Positions 1 to 5,964 of a stretch of 6,168 nucleotides of DNA are shown piece by piece. How positions within the stretch are numbered: the first letter of the stretch is position 1; each line of letters starts with the position of its first letter. Made by a program: the position numbers and the translations under genes. Source of the DNA: SAR116 cluster bacterium (lineage in GTDB: Bacteria; Pseudomonadota; Alphaproteobacteria; Puniceispirillales; UBA1172). The DNA lies in contig NZIT01000060.1 of the NCBI GenBank assembly GCA_002691725.1, positions 10,842-17,009 on the forward strand, read 5' to 3'. The notes under the pieces were generated by a model that saw nothing but the letters and a program-made list of their open reading frames with translations, made no database searches and had not been told where the DNA came from.

Positions 1-29
1 AGTCTTTCATAATGTTAATAGAGTTTGGC

Positions 30-809
30 ATGATCAATAAAACTATCGATGCAATCATCTTTGATTGGGCGGGAACAATGATTGACCATGGTTGCTTTGG
101 CCCAGTTATTGCTTTTCAAAAAACATTTACACATTTTGATATTGAAACTAGTGTCGCTGAATGTCGGGCTCCCATGGGATTACCCAAGCGTGACCATATC
201 AAGGCGATGATAGAAAACCCTGTTATTAATGAACGGATAATTAAAAAAACTGGTCGTGAGATAAATGAGGCTGACCTTGAAGCGATGTACCAATATTTTT
301 TATCAATTAATGAAGATATTGTCCTCGAACATATTAGCCTGATAGAAGGCGTTGTTGATACGGTTTCATGGCTTCGGTCTAAGGGAATAAAGGTTGGATC
401 TAATTCAGGATATGGCCGAAGGTTAATGGAACGTATTTTACCAATTGTAGCTGAAGCTGGATATAGACCTGATAACCTGGTTTGTGGAGATGATTTATCA
501 GAAGGACGACCCAGCCCTTTAATGATGTATCGGTGTTTTTCTGATCTTGGGGTGTACCCACCCTCAAAGGTTATTAAAGTTGATGATACGGCACCGGGAA
601 TTATGGAGGGTATCGCAGCAGGCACATTAACAATAGGGGTAACATTAACAGGCAATCATGTTGGACTGACAGCTGATGAGCTGGAAAAATTAGATGATAA
701 AGAACGCGATGCATTGCATGAAGATACAGCCAGGCACCTAAGGCAGGCTGGAGCACATTATATTATTCGGCATGTTTCGGAATTACCAAGTCTTCTTGTT
801 AAGATGTAG
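30..809 (+). CDS. phnX: Phosphonoacetaldehyde hydrolase (phosphonatase), HAD superfamily
   Basis: This cytosolic enzyme cleaves the C-P bond of phosphonoacetaldehyde to give acetaldehyde and phosphate, the second step of 2-aminoethylphosphonate breakdown after PhnW-type transamination. With the start at 30 the protein has 259 residues, and its motifs fall at the numbering known for the Bacillus cereus enzyme: nucleophile Asp12 in FDWAGT, Cys22, Met49, Schiff-base Lys53 in PMGLPKRDH, His56, Arg160 in GRPSP, and Asp186 in the VDDT acidic motif. Residues 20-100 form the helical cap. The stretch GSNSGY (123-128) has Ser126 where the Bacillus enzyme has Thr. An in-frame ATG at 12 would add six residues. 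I prefer 30 because of the numbering match and a weak GAG upstream; neither start has a strong ribosome site, and no in-frame stop lies upstream within the window, so an earlier start cannot be excluded. The gene is more AT-rich than its neighbours. No transaminase or transporter is visible; upstream sequence is missing. Confidence 0.95.
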   Translation: MINKTIDAIIFDWAGTMIDHGCFGPVIAFQKTFTHFDIETSVAECRAPMGLPKRDHIKAMIENPVINERIIKKTGREINEADLEAMYQYFLSINEDIVLEHISLIEGVVDTVSWLRSKGIKVGSNSGYGRRLMERILPIVAEAGYRPDNLVCGDDLSEGRPSPLMMYRCFSDLGVYPPSKVIKVDDTAPGIMEGIAAGTLTIGVTLTGNHVGLTADELEKLDDKERDALHEDTARHLRQAGAHYIIRHVSELPSLLVKM

Positions 810-955
810 CTAAATTATAACTTAAGTTGGTTCATGCATTAATTGTGGACTAAGACCATCGTAAGTTTGCACTTTTATCAAATAATTTAGAGCCCTTGGC
901 CAGCAAAATGCCTGAGAAAAATAAGCAGAAAAAAATCAGAAAAATTATCTATGAT

Positions 956-987
956 TTGAAAACATGGATTTTAAAACATGCTATGAT
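956..987 (+). promoter_or_regulatory. Candidate extended -10 promoter for the tauD-like gene
   Basis: The sequence TGCTATGAT at 979-987 matches an extended -10 element (TGnTATAAT with one mismatch). A TTGAAA at 956-961 could be a -35 box, but the 20-base spacer is longer than optimal, so the extended -10 would carry most of the activity. Transcription would begin near 994, leaving about 20 bases before the ATG at 1015. The rest of the 810-1014 gap is AT-rich. It has a 10-base palindrome AACTTAAGTT (819-828) just after phnX but no recognisable terminator. Confidence 0.45.
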
Positions 988-1004
988 GTTATCTCGAAAT
1001 CAGA

Positions 1005-1014
1005 GGAGGTGATC
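1005..1014 (+). promoter_or_regulatory. Strong ribosome binding site that fixes the tauD start
   Basis: GGAGGTGATC ends immediately before the ATG at 1015 and is a 10-base perfect complement to the 3' end of 16S rRNA (GATCACCTCC). The GGAGG core lies five bases from the ATG. The in-frame ATG at 964 has no such site, and the predicted promoter -10 would lie inside its coding sequence, so 1015 is the likely start. Confidence 0.8.
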
Positions 1015-1872
1015 ATGTTAGGTATCAAAAAAATTACGCCAGCATTAGGAGGCATAATTGACGGTGTGGATTTCTCAAAACCGATTGATGAGCAAACCCA
1101 TCATCTGATTTATGAGGCGCTGATTGAGCATCAAGTGATCTTCTTTCGCGGCACTGATATCTCGCCATCCGCGCATCTGGATTTTGCGCGAAGCTTTGGG
1201 AAAATTGATGCGCCGCATCCTATTTATCCGCATGTTGATGGTTTTGAGAATATTGTAAAACTTGAAAATAATGCTGATACGCCGCCAGATACAAACTCAT
1301 GGCATACCGATCTGACCTTCAAGCGTGAACAGCCCTTTGCCTCTATTTTGGTCGCGAGAACCGTTCCTGAGGTTGGCGGTGACACCTTATGGGCAAGCAC
1401 TAGCGCCGCCTATGCCAGGCTGCCCGAAAAGATGAAAGCGTATCTGTCAGACCTTGAAGCCATTCATGATATGGGTGATTTTAGAAATGACTTTTCGGTT
1501 GGACAAGACGCTGAGGCGGCAACGCGCAAACTTAATGATGCGGTGGGGCGTTTTGGCCATAATATTCAGCCTCTCATTCAGCAGCATCCTGTCAGCGGTC
1601 ACACCTACCTCAATTTCAACGAAGCGTTCGTCAACCATATTATCGGCCTGACCACGAATGAGTCTAATGCCCTCAAGACTTGGCTCGCCAATCATATGAA
1701 CCGTCCAGAGATTCAGATGCGCTGGAAATGGCAGGCCGGTGATATTGCCATGTGGGATAACCGCATCACCATGCATTATGCGGTCGCAGATTATCTGCCG
1801 GCCTATCGCTGTATGAACCGCATCACTGTCCTTTCAGATGGGCGCGAGACAGCATCACAACTCGCCTCATAA
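1015..1872 (+). CDS. tauD: Taurine dioxygenase-like Fe(II)/2-oxoglutarate-dependent oxygenase (TauD/TfdA family)
   Basis: TauD hydroxylates taurine using O2 and 2-oxoglutarate. The product falls apart to sulfite and aminoacetaldehyde, so the enzyme supplies sulfur from sulfonates. The 285-residue protein is close to the length of E. coli TauD and aligns with it by eye along its whole length. The iron ligands are His97 and Asp99 in WHTD and His254 in MHYAVADY. Thr124 in GGDTLW and Arg265 fit the 2-oxoglutarate site. His68 (HPIYPH) and Arg269 match the residues that hold the taurine sulfonate. One difference is Thr93 where E. coli has Asn95, a substrate-contact position, so another sulfonate or related substrate is possible. 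The start at 1015 is set by the ribosome site just upstream; a longer in-frame form from 964 would add 17 residues that look non-coding. The gene follows phnX by about 200 bases and seems to have its own promoter. No tauABC transporter genes are visible. Confidence 0.88.
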   Translation: MLGIKKITPALGGIIDGVDFSKPIDEQTHHLIYEALIEHQVIFFRGTDISPSAHLDFARSFGKIDAPHPIYPHVDGFENIVKLENNADTPPDTNSWHTDLTFKREQPFASILVARTVPEVGGDTLWASTSAAYARLPEKMKAYLSDLEAIHDMGDFRNDFSVGQDAEAATRKLNDAVGRFGHNIQPLIQQHPVSGHTYLNFNEAFVNHIIGLTTNESNALKTWLANHMNRPEIQMRWKWQAGDIAMWDNRITMHYAVADYLPAYRCMNRITVLSDGRETASQLAS

Positions 1873-1914
1873 TGTAGCGCAATATAGCAAGTTTACCGCC
1901 GCCGCCACCACCAT

Positions 1915-1942
1915 CAGCACTTACGCGCCAGCACTTACGCGC
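1915..1942. repeat. Perfect 14-bp tandem duplication
   Basis: The unit CAGCACTTACGCGC occurs twice in direct succession (1915-1928 and 1929-1942) without a mismatch, in the short gap between the convergent tauD-like gene and the small - strand ORF. It looks like a recent slippage duplication in non-coding DNA. No function is evident. Confidence 0.85.
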
Positions 1943-1971
1943 CTGCATCACTCGCCATCAATAGATGCAGG
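1942..1971. terminator. Inverted repeat between convergent genes, possible bidirectional terminator
   Basis: CCTGCATC (1942-1949) and GATGCAGG (1964-1971) form a perfect 8-bp stem around a 14-base loop. Its position between two convergent genes suggests transcript ending or 3' end protection on both sides. There is no T-run after the stem on either strand and the loop is large, so it is not a classic intrinsic terminator. Confidence 0.35.
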
Positions 1972-1988
1972 ACGCCATATGATATTGA

Positions 1989-2216
1989 TCAGGCTTTTAC
2001 AAAGGTTGCGGCATACATCTGAACGCCGGCAAAAAGCGGTGTTGTGTTTTTGCCGTCACTTTCCATAAACATATGCTGCTTAACATTGCTTTCCAGGCGG
2101 TAGCCTTTTTCCCACATATTTTGCCTATGTATTTCCATAGCGATTTTGCAAAATGTCGGTACGATAATGGTAATCCGGTCATCCTGTTGGCCGTGTTGGG
2201 TATCTGGTCTAGACAT
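1989..2216 (-). CDS. Small protein of unknown function, downstream of isocitrate lyase
   Basis: I do not recognise this 75-residue protein. It is soluble in appearance, with no signal peptide or membrane segment. A likely beta strand RITIIVP (14-20) is followed by a charged amphipathic stretch to about residue 45, then a second hydrophobic stretch LFAGVQMYAATF near the C-terminus; there is one cysteine (23). The start at 2216 has a plausible Shine-Dalgarno, AAGGA, seven bases upstream. A second in-frame ATG at 2243 overlaps the aceA stop codon as ATGA, which would add nine residues and couple its translation to aceA. With either start the ORF directly follows isocitrate lyase on the same strand, so it is probably in the aceA transcript. 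Codon use resembles its neighbours. The evidence that it is a real gene is position, ribosome site and codon pattern; function is unknown. Confidence 0.62.
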   Translation of the reverse strand: MSRPDTQHGQQDDRITIIVPTFCKIAMEIHRQNMWEKGYRLESNVKQHMFMESDGKNTTPLFAGVQMYAATFVKA

Positions 2217-2239
2217 TGCCTCTTCCTTTCCATTCAAAA

Positions 2240-3535
2240 TCATTCGGCTGCTGGGTTGAATTGAGCGTCTTCGGTACTCTCATTGAGGGCTGTTGTTGAC
2301 GACTCCCCACCCTTAACGGTGGTTGAAATAGCGTCAAACCATCCCGCCCCGACTTCTCTTTGATGACGATGTGCTGTGTAGCCGATTGTCTCGGCTGAGA
2401 ATTCTGCATTTTGCAATTCGCAATAGGCGCTCATGCCATTTGCCTTATAGGATTTGGCAAGCGTGAACATGCTGTAGTTGAGCGAATGAAAACCTGCCAG
2501 AGTAATAAACTGGAACTTGTAGCCCATCTTGCCAATGTCTTGCTGAAAGACCTTAATGTCATCTGCTGTAAGGTTAGCTGACCAGTTAAAGGAAGGGCTA
2601 CAATTATAGGCTAGCATTTGATTTGGATATTGCGCTCTGATCGCTTCGGCAAAGCGCCTCGCCTGATCCAGATCAGGGGTCGATGTTTCCATCCACAGTA
2701 AATCCGAATATGGCGCATAAGCTAACCCGCGCTCAACACAGCGCTCAAACGCATGTTCATCATCGAGGATATAGAAACCTTCGGGGGTGCGTTCGCCTGA
2801 AATATACGGGCGGTCACGGTCATCAATGTCTGATGTGATGAGCCGCGCGCTTTCAGCATCTGTGCGCGCCATAATAATTGTTGAAACTCTGGCAATATCT
2901 GCCGCCAGTCGAGCCGAATTAAGGTTGGCAATCGCCTGCTGAACAGGGATAAGAACCTTGCCACCCATATGGCCACATTTTTTCTCAGACGCCAGTTGAT
3001 CCTCAAAATGAACCCCTGCGGCGCCTGCCTCAATATAGGATTGGGTAATCTCAAAGGCATTGAGAACACCGCCAAATCCAGCCTCACAATCAGCAACAAT
3101 CGGCGCTAGCCAATTTACTGATGTTGAGCCTTTTTCCAGTCGCTCAATCTGATCGGCGCGGCGCAAGGTATTATTAATTTTCTTGGCGAGTTCAGGCCCA
3201 GAGTTTGCCGGATAGATCGATTGATCAGGATACATATGCCCCGACATGTTGCTATCAGCGGCAACTTGCCAGCCGGATAGATAGATCGCCTTTAGCCCGG
3301 CACGAACTTGCTGCAATGCCTGATTGCCGGTTAAGGCACCTAGAGTATTGACATAATCTTCTGTCTTGAGAAGCTCCCATAACGTGTCAGCACCTCGGCG
3401 GGCGAGCGAATGTTCAATCTCAACCGTTCCTGAAAGTCGTTCGACATCGGCAAGAGTGTAATTTCTGGTCACTCCATCAAAGCGACCTGCTGGTGCCTTT
3501 GTTCGCGTTTCAAATATATGTGTTTCGTTTGCCAT
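2240..3535 (-). CDS. aceA: Isocitrate lyase
   Basis: This enzyme splits isocitrate into glyoxylate and succinate, the first step of the glyoxylate bypass used for growth on acetate, fatty acids and other C2 sources. The 431-residue protein has the usual bacterial length. Visible family motifs are SGWQVAAD (87-94), the metal-binding [10 protein letters not shown] (147-156), the catalytic signature KKCGHMGGK (185-193, catalytic Cys187), NCSPSFNW and TLAGFH in the last third, and the C-terminal lid ending [14 protein letters not shown]. The start at 3535 follows an AAAGGAGAG ribosome site by six to seven bases; the 27 residues encoded upstream in frame are not family-like and cover the leader. 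The stop overlaps a possible ATG of the downstream small ORF. The upstream region holds a half-site cluster and an RNA fold that could pair the ribosome site, so control at both transcription and translation is plausible. No malate synthase is nearby. Confidence 0.97.
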   Translation of the reverse strand: MANETHIFETRTKAPAGRFDGVTRNYTLADVERLSGTVEIEHSLARRGADTLWELLKTEDYVNTLGALTGNQALQQVRAGLKAIYLSGWQVAADSNMSGHMYPDQSIYPANSGPELAKKINNTLRRADQIERLEKGSTSVNWLAPIVADCEAGFGGVLNAFEITQSYIEAGAAGVHFEDQLASEKKCGHMGGKVLIPVQQAIANLNSARLAADIARVSTIIMARTDAESARLITSDIDDRDRPYISGERTPEGFYILDDEHAFERCVERGLAYAPYSDLLWMETSTPDLDQARRFAEAIRAQYPNQMLAYNCSPSFNWSANLTADDIKVFQQDIGKMGYKFQFITLAGFHSLNYSMFTLAKSYKANGMSAYCELQNAEFSAETIGYTAHRHQREVGAGWFDAISTTVKGGESSTTALNESTEDAQFNPAAE

Positions 3536-3539
3536 GACG

Positions 3540-3591
3540 TCTCTCCTTTTTGTCGGCACAAGCAATATGAAAATTGCTTCTAAAGGAGAAA
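3540..3591 (-). promoter_or_regulatory. aceA leader able to fold and hide its Shine-Dalgarno
   Basis: In the aceA transcript, UUUCUCCUUU (3591-3582) can pair with AAAGGAGAGA (3549-3540), which is the Shine-Dalgarno region: ten pairs with one G-U. Enclosed within this is a perfect 7-bp hairpin, AAGCAAU/AUUGCUU (3579-3573 with 3566-3560, six-base loop). The nested stems would mask the ribosome site completely. This arrangement is typical of translational switches or RNA thermometers, but I do not recognise a known class, and the fold was judged by eye without energy calculation. Confidence 0.4.
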
Positions 3592-3618
3592 TTAGCCACA
3601 TTTTGTGAATATGCAATG

Positions 3619-3646
3619 AAAATAGTGTAGATGTGTTACTTGTAAA
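3619..3646 (-). promoter_or_regulatory. Candidate aceA promoter
   Basis: On the - strand, TTTACA (complement of 3641-3646, five of six matches to the -35 consensus) is followed after 16 bases by TATTTT (complement of 3619-3624, four of six to the -10). Transcription would start near 3612, giving a leader of about 75 bases. The -35 lies inside the TGTAAA half-site cluster, which fits a regulated promoter. The -10 is weak, so this assignment is tentative. Confidence 0.35.
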
Positions 3647-3662
3647 GATTTACAGTTTACAA
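3640..3662. promoter_or_regulatory. Operator-like cluster of TGTAAA half-sites upstream of aceA
   Basis: Reading the + strand, TTGTAAA (3640-3646), TTTACA (3649-3654) and TTTACAA (3656-3662) lie within 23 bases. The first two form a perfect TGTAAA-GA-TTTACA dyad, and the outer pair forms a 7-bp inverted repeat with a nine-base spacer. The cluster covers the candidate aceA -35. Alphaproteobacterial regulators of C2/C3 use (the PccR/MccR/RamB group) bind repeated TTTGCAAA-like sites. This cluster has a similar layout but a different core, so that link is only an analogy. Confidence 0.45.
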
Positions 3663-3673
3663 TTATCGGCAAT

Positions 3674-4516
3674 CTAATATAAACGGCTGATAATAACGCC
3701 CGCGACCATGACCAAGGTTATCATGATTTTGGCGCGGCTGATGGTTTCCTTTAGCAGAAAGGCACCTAAGAACATGGCAAAAATGACTGATGTCTCACGC
3801 AATGATGAGACCAGCGCAATCGGCGCCTGAAGACATGCCCAAAGCACCATGACATAGGCTAAATATGACGCTAACCCGCCTATCCAAAAGACTTTCCTGC
3901 CATCACGAACAAGCCTTCGCATCGCATCCCTGTGAAAGCTCATGCTATAAATCAGCATCAGCATCACATTGAGCATCGTTGAGCTGCTATAAAATAGCAA
4001 CGCATCGCCAGTTAGCCGCGACCCTAACGCATCCACCATCGAGTAACTGGCAATAAACATGCCGGCAAAACAGGCAAGAATTAGCCCTTTTGGCCCGTCT
4101 TGATGCAGCCGAAATTGCATAAAGCCCAAGGTCATCATAGACAGTGAGATGATGATAATGCCGGCAAACTGTCCGCCGGATAGCATATCCTGACCTATAA
4201 TCAGCGTCACTATTGATAAAATGAGCGGCGATAAGCCGCGCGCAATCGGATAGATATTGGATAGCTCGCCAAAGCGGTAAGCGTTCATCAGAAACACCTG
4301 ATAGCCAACATGCAAAACAGCACTCGCCAGTAAAAATGGCACGGCTTCACGCCCTGGTATGCCAAGATATAAAATGCCCAGAATAGCAAAAGGCGTATGT
4401 CCTGCGGTCATGGCGATCATGGCCATCACTTTGTCAGTATTGCTGCGCACCAAGAAGTTCCACCAAGCATGCAAAAACGCTGCCGATAGAACAACTATGA
4501 TGACAGTGTTATCCAT
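3674..4516 (-). CDS. DMT superfamily transporter (EamA type)
   Basis: This is an inner-membrane protein of 280 residues with ten predicted hydrophobic helices, the standard size and topology of drug/metabolite transporters built from two EamA-like halves. Approximate helices are 4-22, 30-50, 58-78, 87-106, 113-132, 143-162, 172-193, 209-229, 232-256 and 261-280. Family-like stretches are YPIARGLSPL after the third helix and the helix-nine SLRETSVIFAM, with a charged loop HRDAMRRLVRDGRK between helices seven and eight. Such proteins usually export amino acids, metabolites or toxic compounds; the substrate cannot be read from the sequence. The start has a GGGTGATC ribosome site four bases upstream (complement of 4521-4528). 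The gene lies 62 bases after malonyl-CoA decarboxylase without a visible terminator, so the two may share a transcript. Its stop is only 11 bases from the aceA half-site cluster. Confidence 0.88.
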   Translation of the reverse strand: MDNTVIIVVLSAAFLHAWWNFLVRSNTDKVMAMIAMTAGHTPFAILGILYLGIPGREAVPFLLASAVLHVGYQVFLMNAYRFGELSNIYPIARGLSPLILSIVTLIIGQDMLSGGQFAGIIIISLSMMTLGFMQFRLHQDGPKGLILACFAGMFIASYSMVDALGSRLTGDALLFYSSSTMLNVMLMLIYSMSFHRDAMRRLVRDGRKVFWIGGLASYLAYVMVLWACLQAPIALVSSLRETSVIFAMFLGAFLLKETISRAKIMITLVMVAGVIISRLY

Positions 4517-4578
4517 ATCTGATCACCCTATCCAGCAAGCCTGATCCAGAAAACTGACGAGGGTGATGGTGATGGAGT

Positions 4579-5862
4579 CTATAAAGATAAATAAGGTTTG
4601 GCCTTTTGCGCATTTTCTTTCACAGCCTTATCAGCGTTAATCGTACCATCATTTACAAAACTTTCATGATTTTCAATAAGCTCATCCGGATGATAAAGAT
4701 AATTGACCATGATCCCCAGCGATTGTTTGATGCCGCGCGCCGATGTGTCCGCATCCTCATGCAATTGATGTACCCGCGCCCCATTGCTGAGATGAAACCG
4801 CGCCACCGGATCAACAGGCATGCCATTACCGCGTTTGGCAAGGCTAAGATAAGCGGCGGCAAGCGGCTTTCTTAGACCAATATGATCAGTCGCTAGCGTC
4901 AAGACATTCTGTAACTCACCATCTTTTTCAACGGCTGGTAATGCCGCTAACCATTTGGTAAATCCGGGCAATGGCGATAGTGTCAGATAATGTTCTATGC
5001 GCGGATAATCATGCTTTAATTCTTCGACAACCGTCTTGATCAGGGCATTGCCAAATGAAATGCCGGCAAGCCCTTTCTGGCAATTTGAAATAGAATAAAA
5101 GACCGCGTAATCCATATCCTCCACTGACGTGACATCGCTATCTTGCGCTAAGATGACTTGCACCGAGGATGGCAGATGATCCATCAACGCCACCTCAACA
5201 AAGATCAGCGGCTCATCTGGCATAGCCGGATGAAAAAAGGCAAAGCAACAGCGATCCGAAGGCTCTAGCCGCCGCCGCAAATCATCCCAACTGCTAATCT
5301 CGTGAACGGCTTCATAGGAAATAATTTTTTCCAAAACAGCCGCCGGACTAGACCAGCTAATCGGCCGCAACATCAGAAACCCGCGATTAAACCAGCTTAA
5401 AAACAGATCACGCAGATCAATATCTATCACCTCAAGCTCCCTATGCGACGGGATCAGTGATAATAAATCTGCCCGCATATTGACCAGATCAAATGTCGCA
5501 TCAGGGGCTTCATTGAGGCGCCGAAAGAATTGCCGCCATTTCGGTTGCGCTGACTTAATAAACTCCCCATACCTATTGGCATCATGCTTATCTGTATAGG
5601 CGTTTAATGCGGTTTTTACATCGCTACTATTGAAATCCATATCGGCTAAGATGAACTGAAAATAAGCCAGCTTGGCGGCATCATCCAGCATCCGATATTG
5701 GTTAAGTATCTGCCGCGCTATGGTCGCGCCTGAGACCTCACCCTTGGCTGAAAGCAAATCCGATGATAGCGCTTTAATATCACTATCTGAGCTGGCATAA
5801 GAGGCCAGAAACCAGTTTGTCGGCCTGAATAGATTACCCAGAATATAAGAAATCGTTGCCAT
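4579..5862 (-). CDS. Malonyl-CoA decarboxylase
   Basis: This enzyme converts malonyl-CoA to acetyl-CoA and CO2, either in malonate use or to control malonyl-CoA levels. The 427-residue protein has the typical bacterial layout: an N-terminal helical domain (about 1-150) and a C-terminal acetyltransferase-like catalytic domain. Family blocks are WFNRGFLMLRPISW (157-170), YEAVHEISSWDDLRRRLEP (183-201), the HPAMPDEPLIFVEVAL run (211-226), FYSISNCQKGL (255-265), which aligns with the block holding the active serine of the human enzyme, TLSPLPGFTKW (294-304), and DPVARFHLSNGA (351-362), whose His357 matches the catalytic histidine. The start at 5862 has a GGTGGGGA ribosome-like stretch upstream; the ATG at 5883 adds seven residues and has no such site. 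The gene is probably transcribed with the exporter gene that follows. It stands alone, without the malonyl-CoA synthetase often found beside it. Confidence 0.95.
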   Translation of the reverse strand: MATISYILGNLFRPTNWFLASYASSDSDIKALSSDLLSAKGEVSGATIARQILNQYRMLDDAAKLAYFQFILADMDFNSSDVKTALNAYTDKHDANRYGEFIKSAQPKWRQFFRRLNEAPDATFDLVNMRADLLSLIPSHRELEVIDIDLRDLFLSWFNRGFLMLRPISWSSPAAVLEKIISYEAVHEISSWDDLRRRLEPSDRCCFAFFHPAMPDEPLIFVEVALMDHLPSSVQVILAQDSDVTSVEDMDYAVFYSISNCQKGLAGISFGNALIKTVVEELKHDYPRIEHYLTLSPLPGFTKWLAALPAVEKDGELQNVLTLATDHIGLRKPLAAAYLSLAKRGNGMPVDPVARFHLSNGARVHQLHEDADTSARGIKQSLGIMVNYLYHPDELIENHESFVNDGTINADKAVKENAQKAKPYLSL

Positions 5863-5885
5863 ATTATCCCCACCCAAAGGCAATA

Positions 5886-5923
5886 AAAAAAACTAATAAT
5901 ATTTAAGATTATTTTTGATCTTA
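5886..5923 (-). promoter_or_regulatory. AT-rich gap before malonyl-CoA decarboxylase with inverted repeat and T-run
   Basis: On the - strand a 6-bp inverted repeat TAAGAT/ATCTTA with an eight-base spacer (5923-5904) is followed by AATAAT/ATTATT pairing and then a run of eight T (5893-5886). It could be a weak terminator for the upstream gene, or part of the decarboxylase promoter region. The stems are nearly all A-T, and no convincing -35/-10 pair was found, so its role is open. Confidence 0.25.
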
Positions 5924-5964
5924 TGTTGCCAATATTACAAGCAAAATATTCACCAAAAATCTAT

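Noticed and set aside
116..655. Long - strand ORF opposite phnX (179 codons)
   Set aside because: It lies wholly inside phnX, whose catalytic residues are all in place; the antisense product has no recognisable motif.
1447..1776. - strand ORF and a + strand ORF within the tauD-like gene
   Set aside because: Both overlap the conserved oxygenase frame and encode sequences without family features or ribosome sites.
1838..2068. + strand ORF running from the end of the tauD-like gene across the convergent gap
   Set aside because: It is composed of the repeat-rich gap and the antisense of the small ORF, with no ribosome site and low-complexity content.
1997..2233. Alternative - strand frame over the same stretch as the small unknown gene
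   Set aside because: Only one frame can be chosen here; the other frame has the ATGA overlap, a better ribosome site and more natural codon use.
2722..3099. - strand ORF in another frame inside aceA
   Set aside because: It overlaps the KKCGH catalytic region of isocitrate lyase and is a shadow frame.
3536..3616. 27-residue N-terminal extension of isocitrate lyase
   Set aside because: The extension is not family-like and covers the leader; the ATG at 3535 has a strong ribosome site and gives the usual protein length.
4606..4875. + strand ORF opposite the 3' end of malonyl-CoA decarboxylase
   Set aside because: It is antisense to a conserved catalytic block, including the HLSNGA motif, and shows no protein family features.
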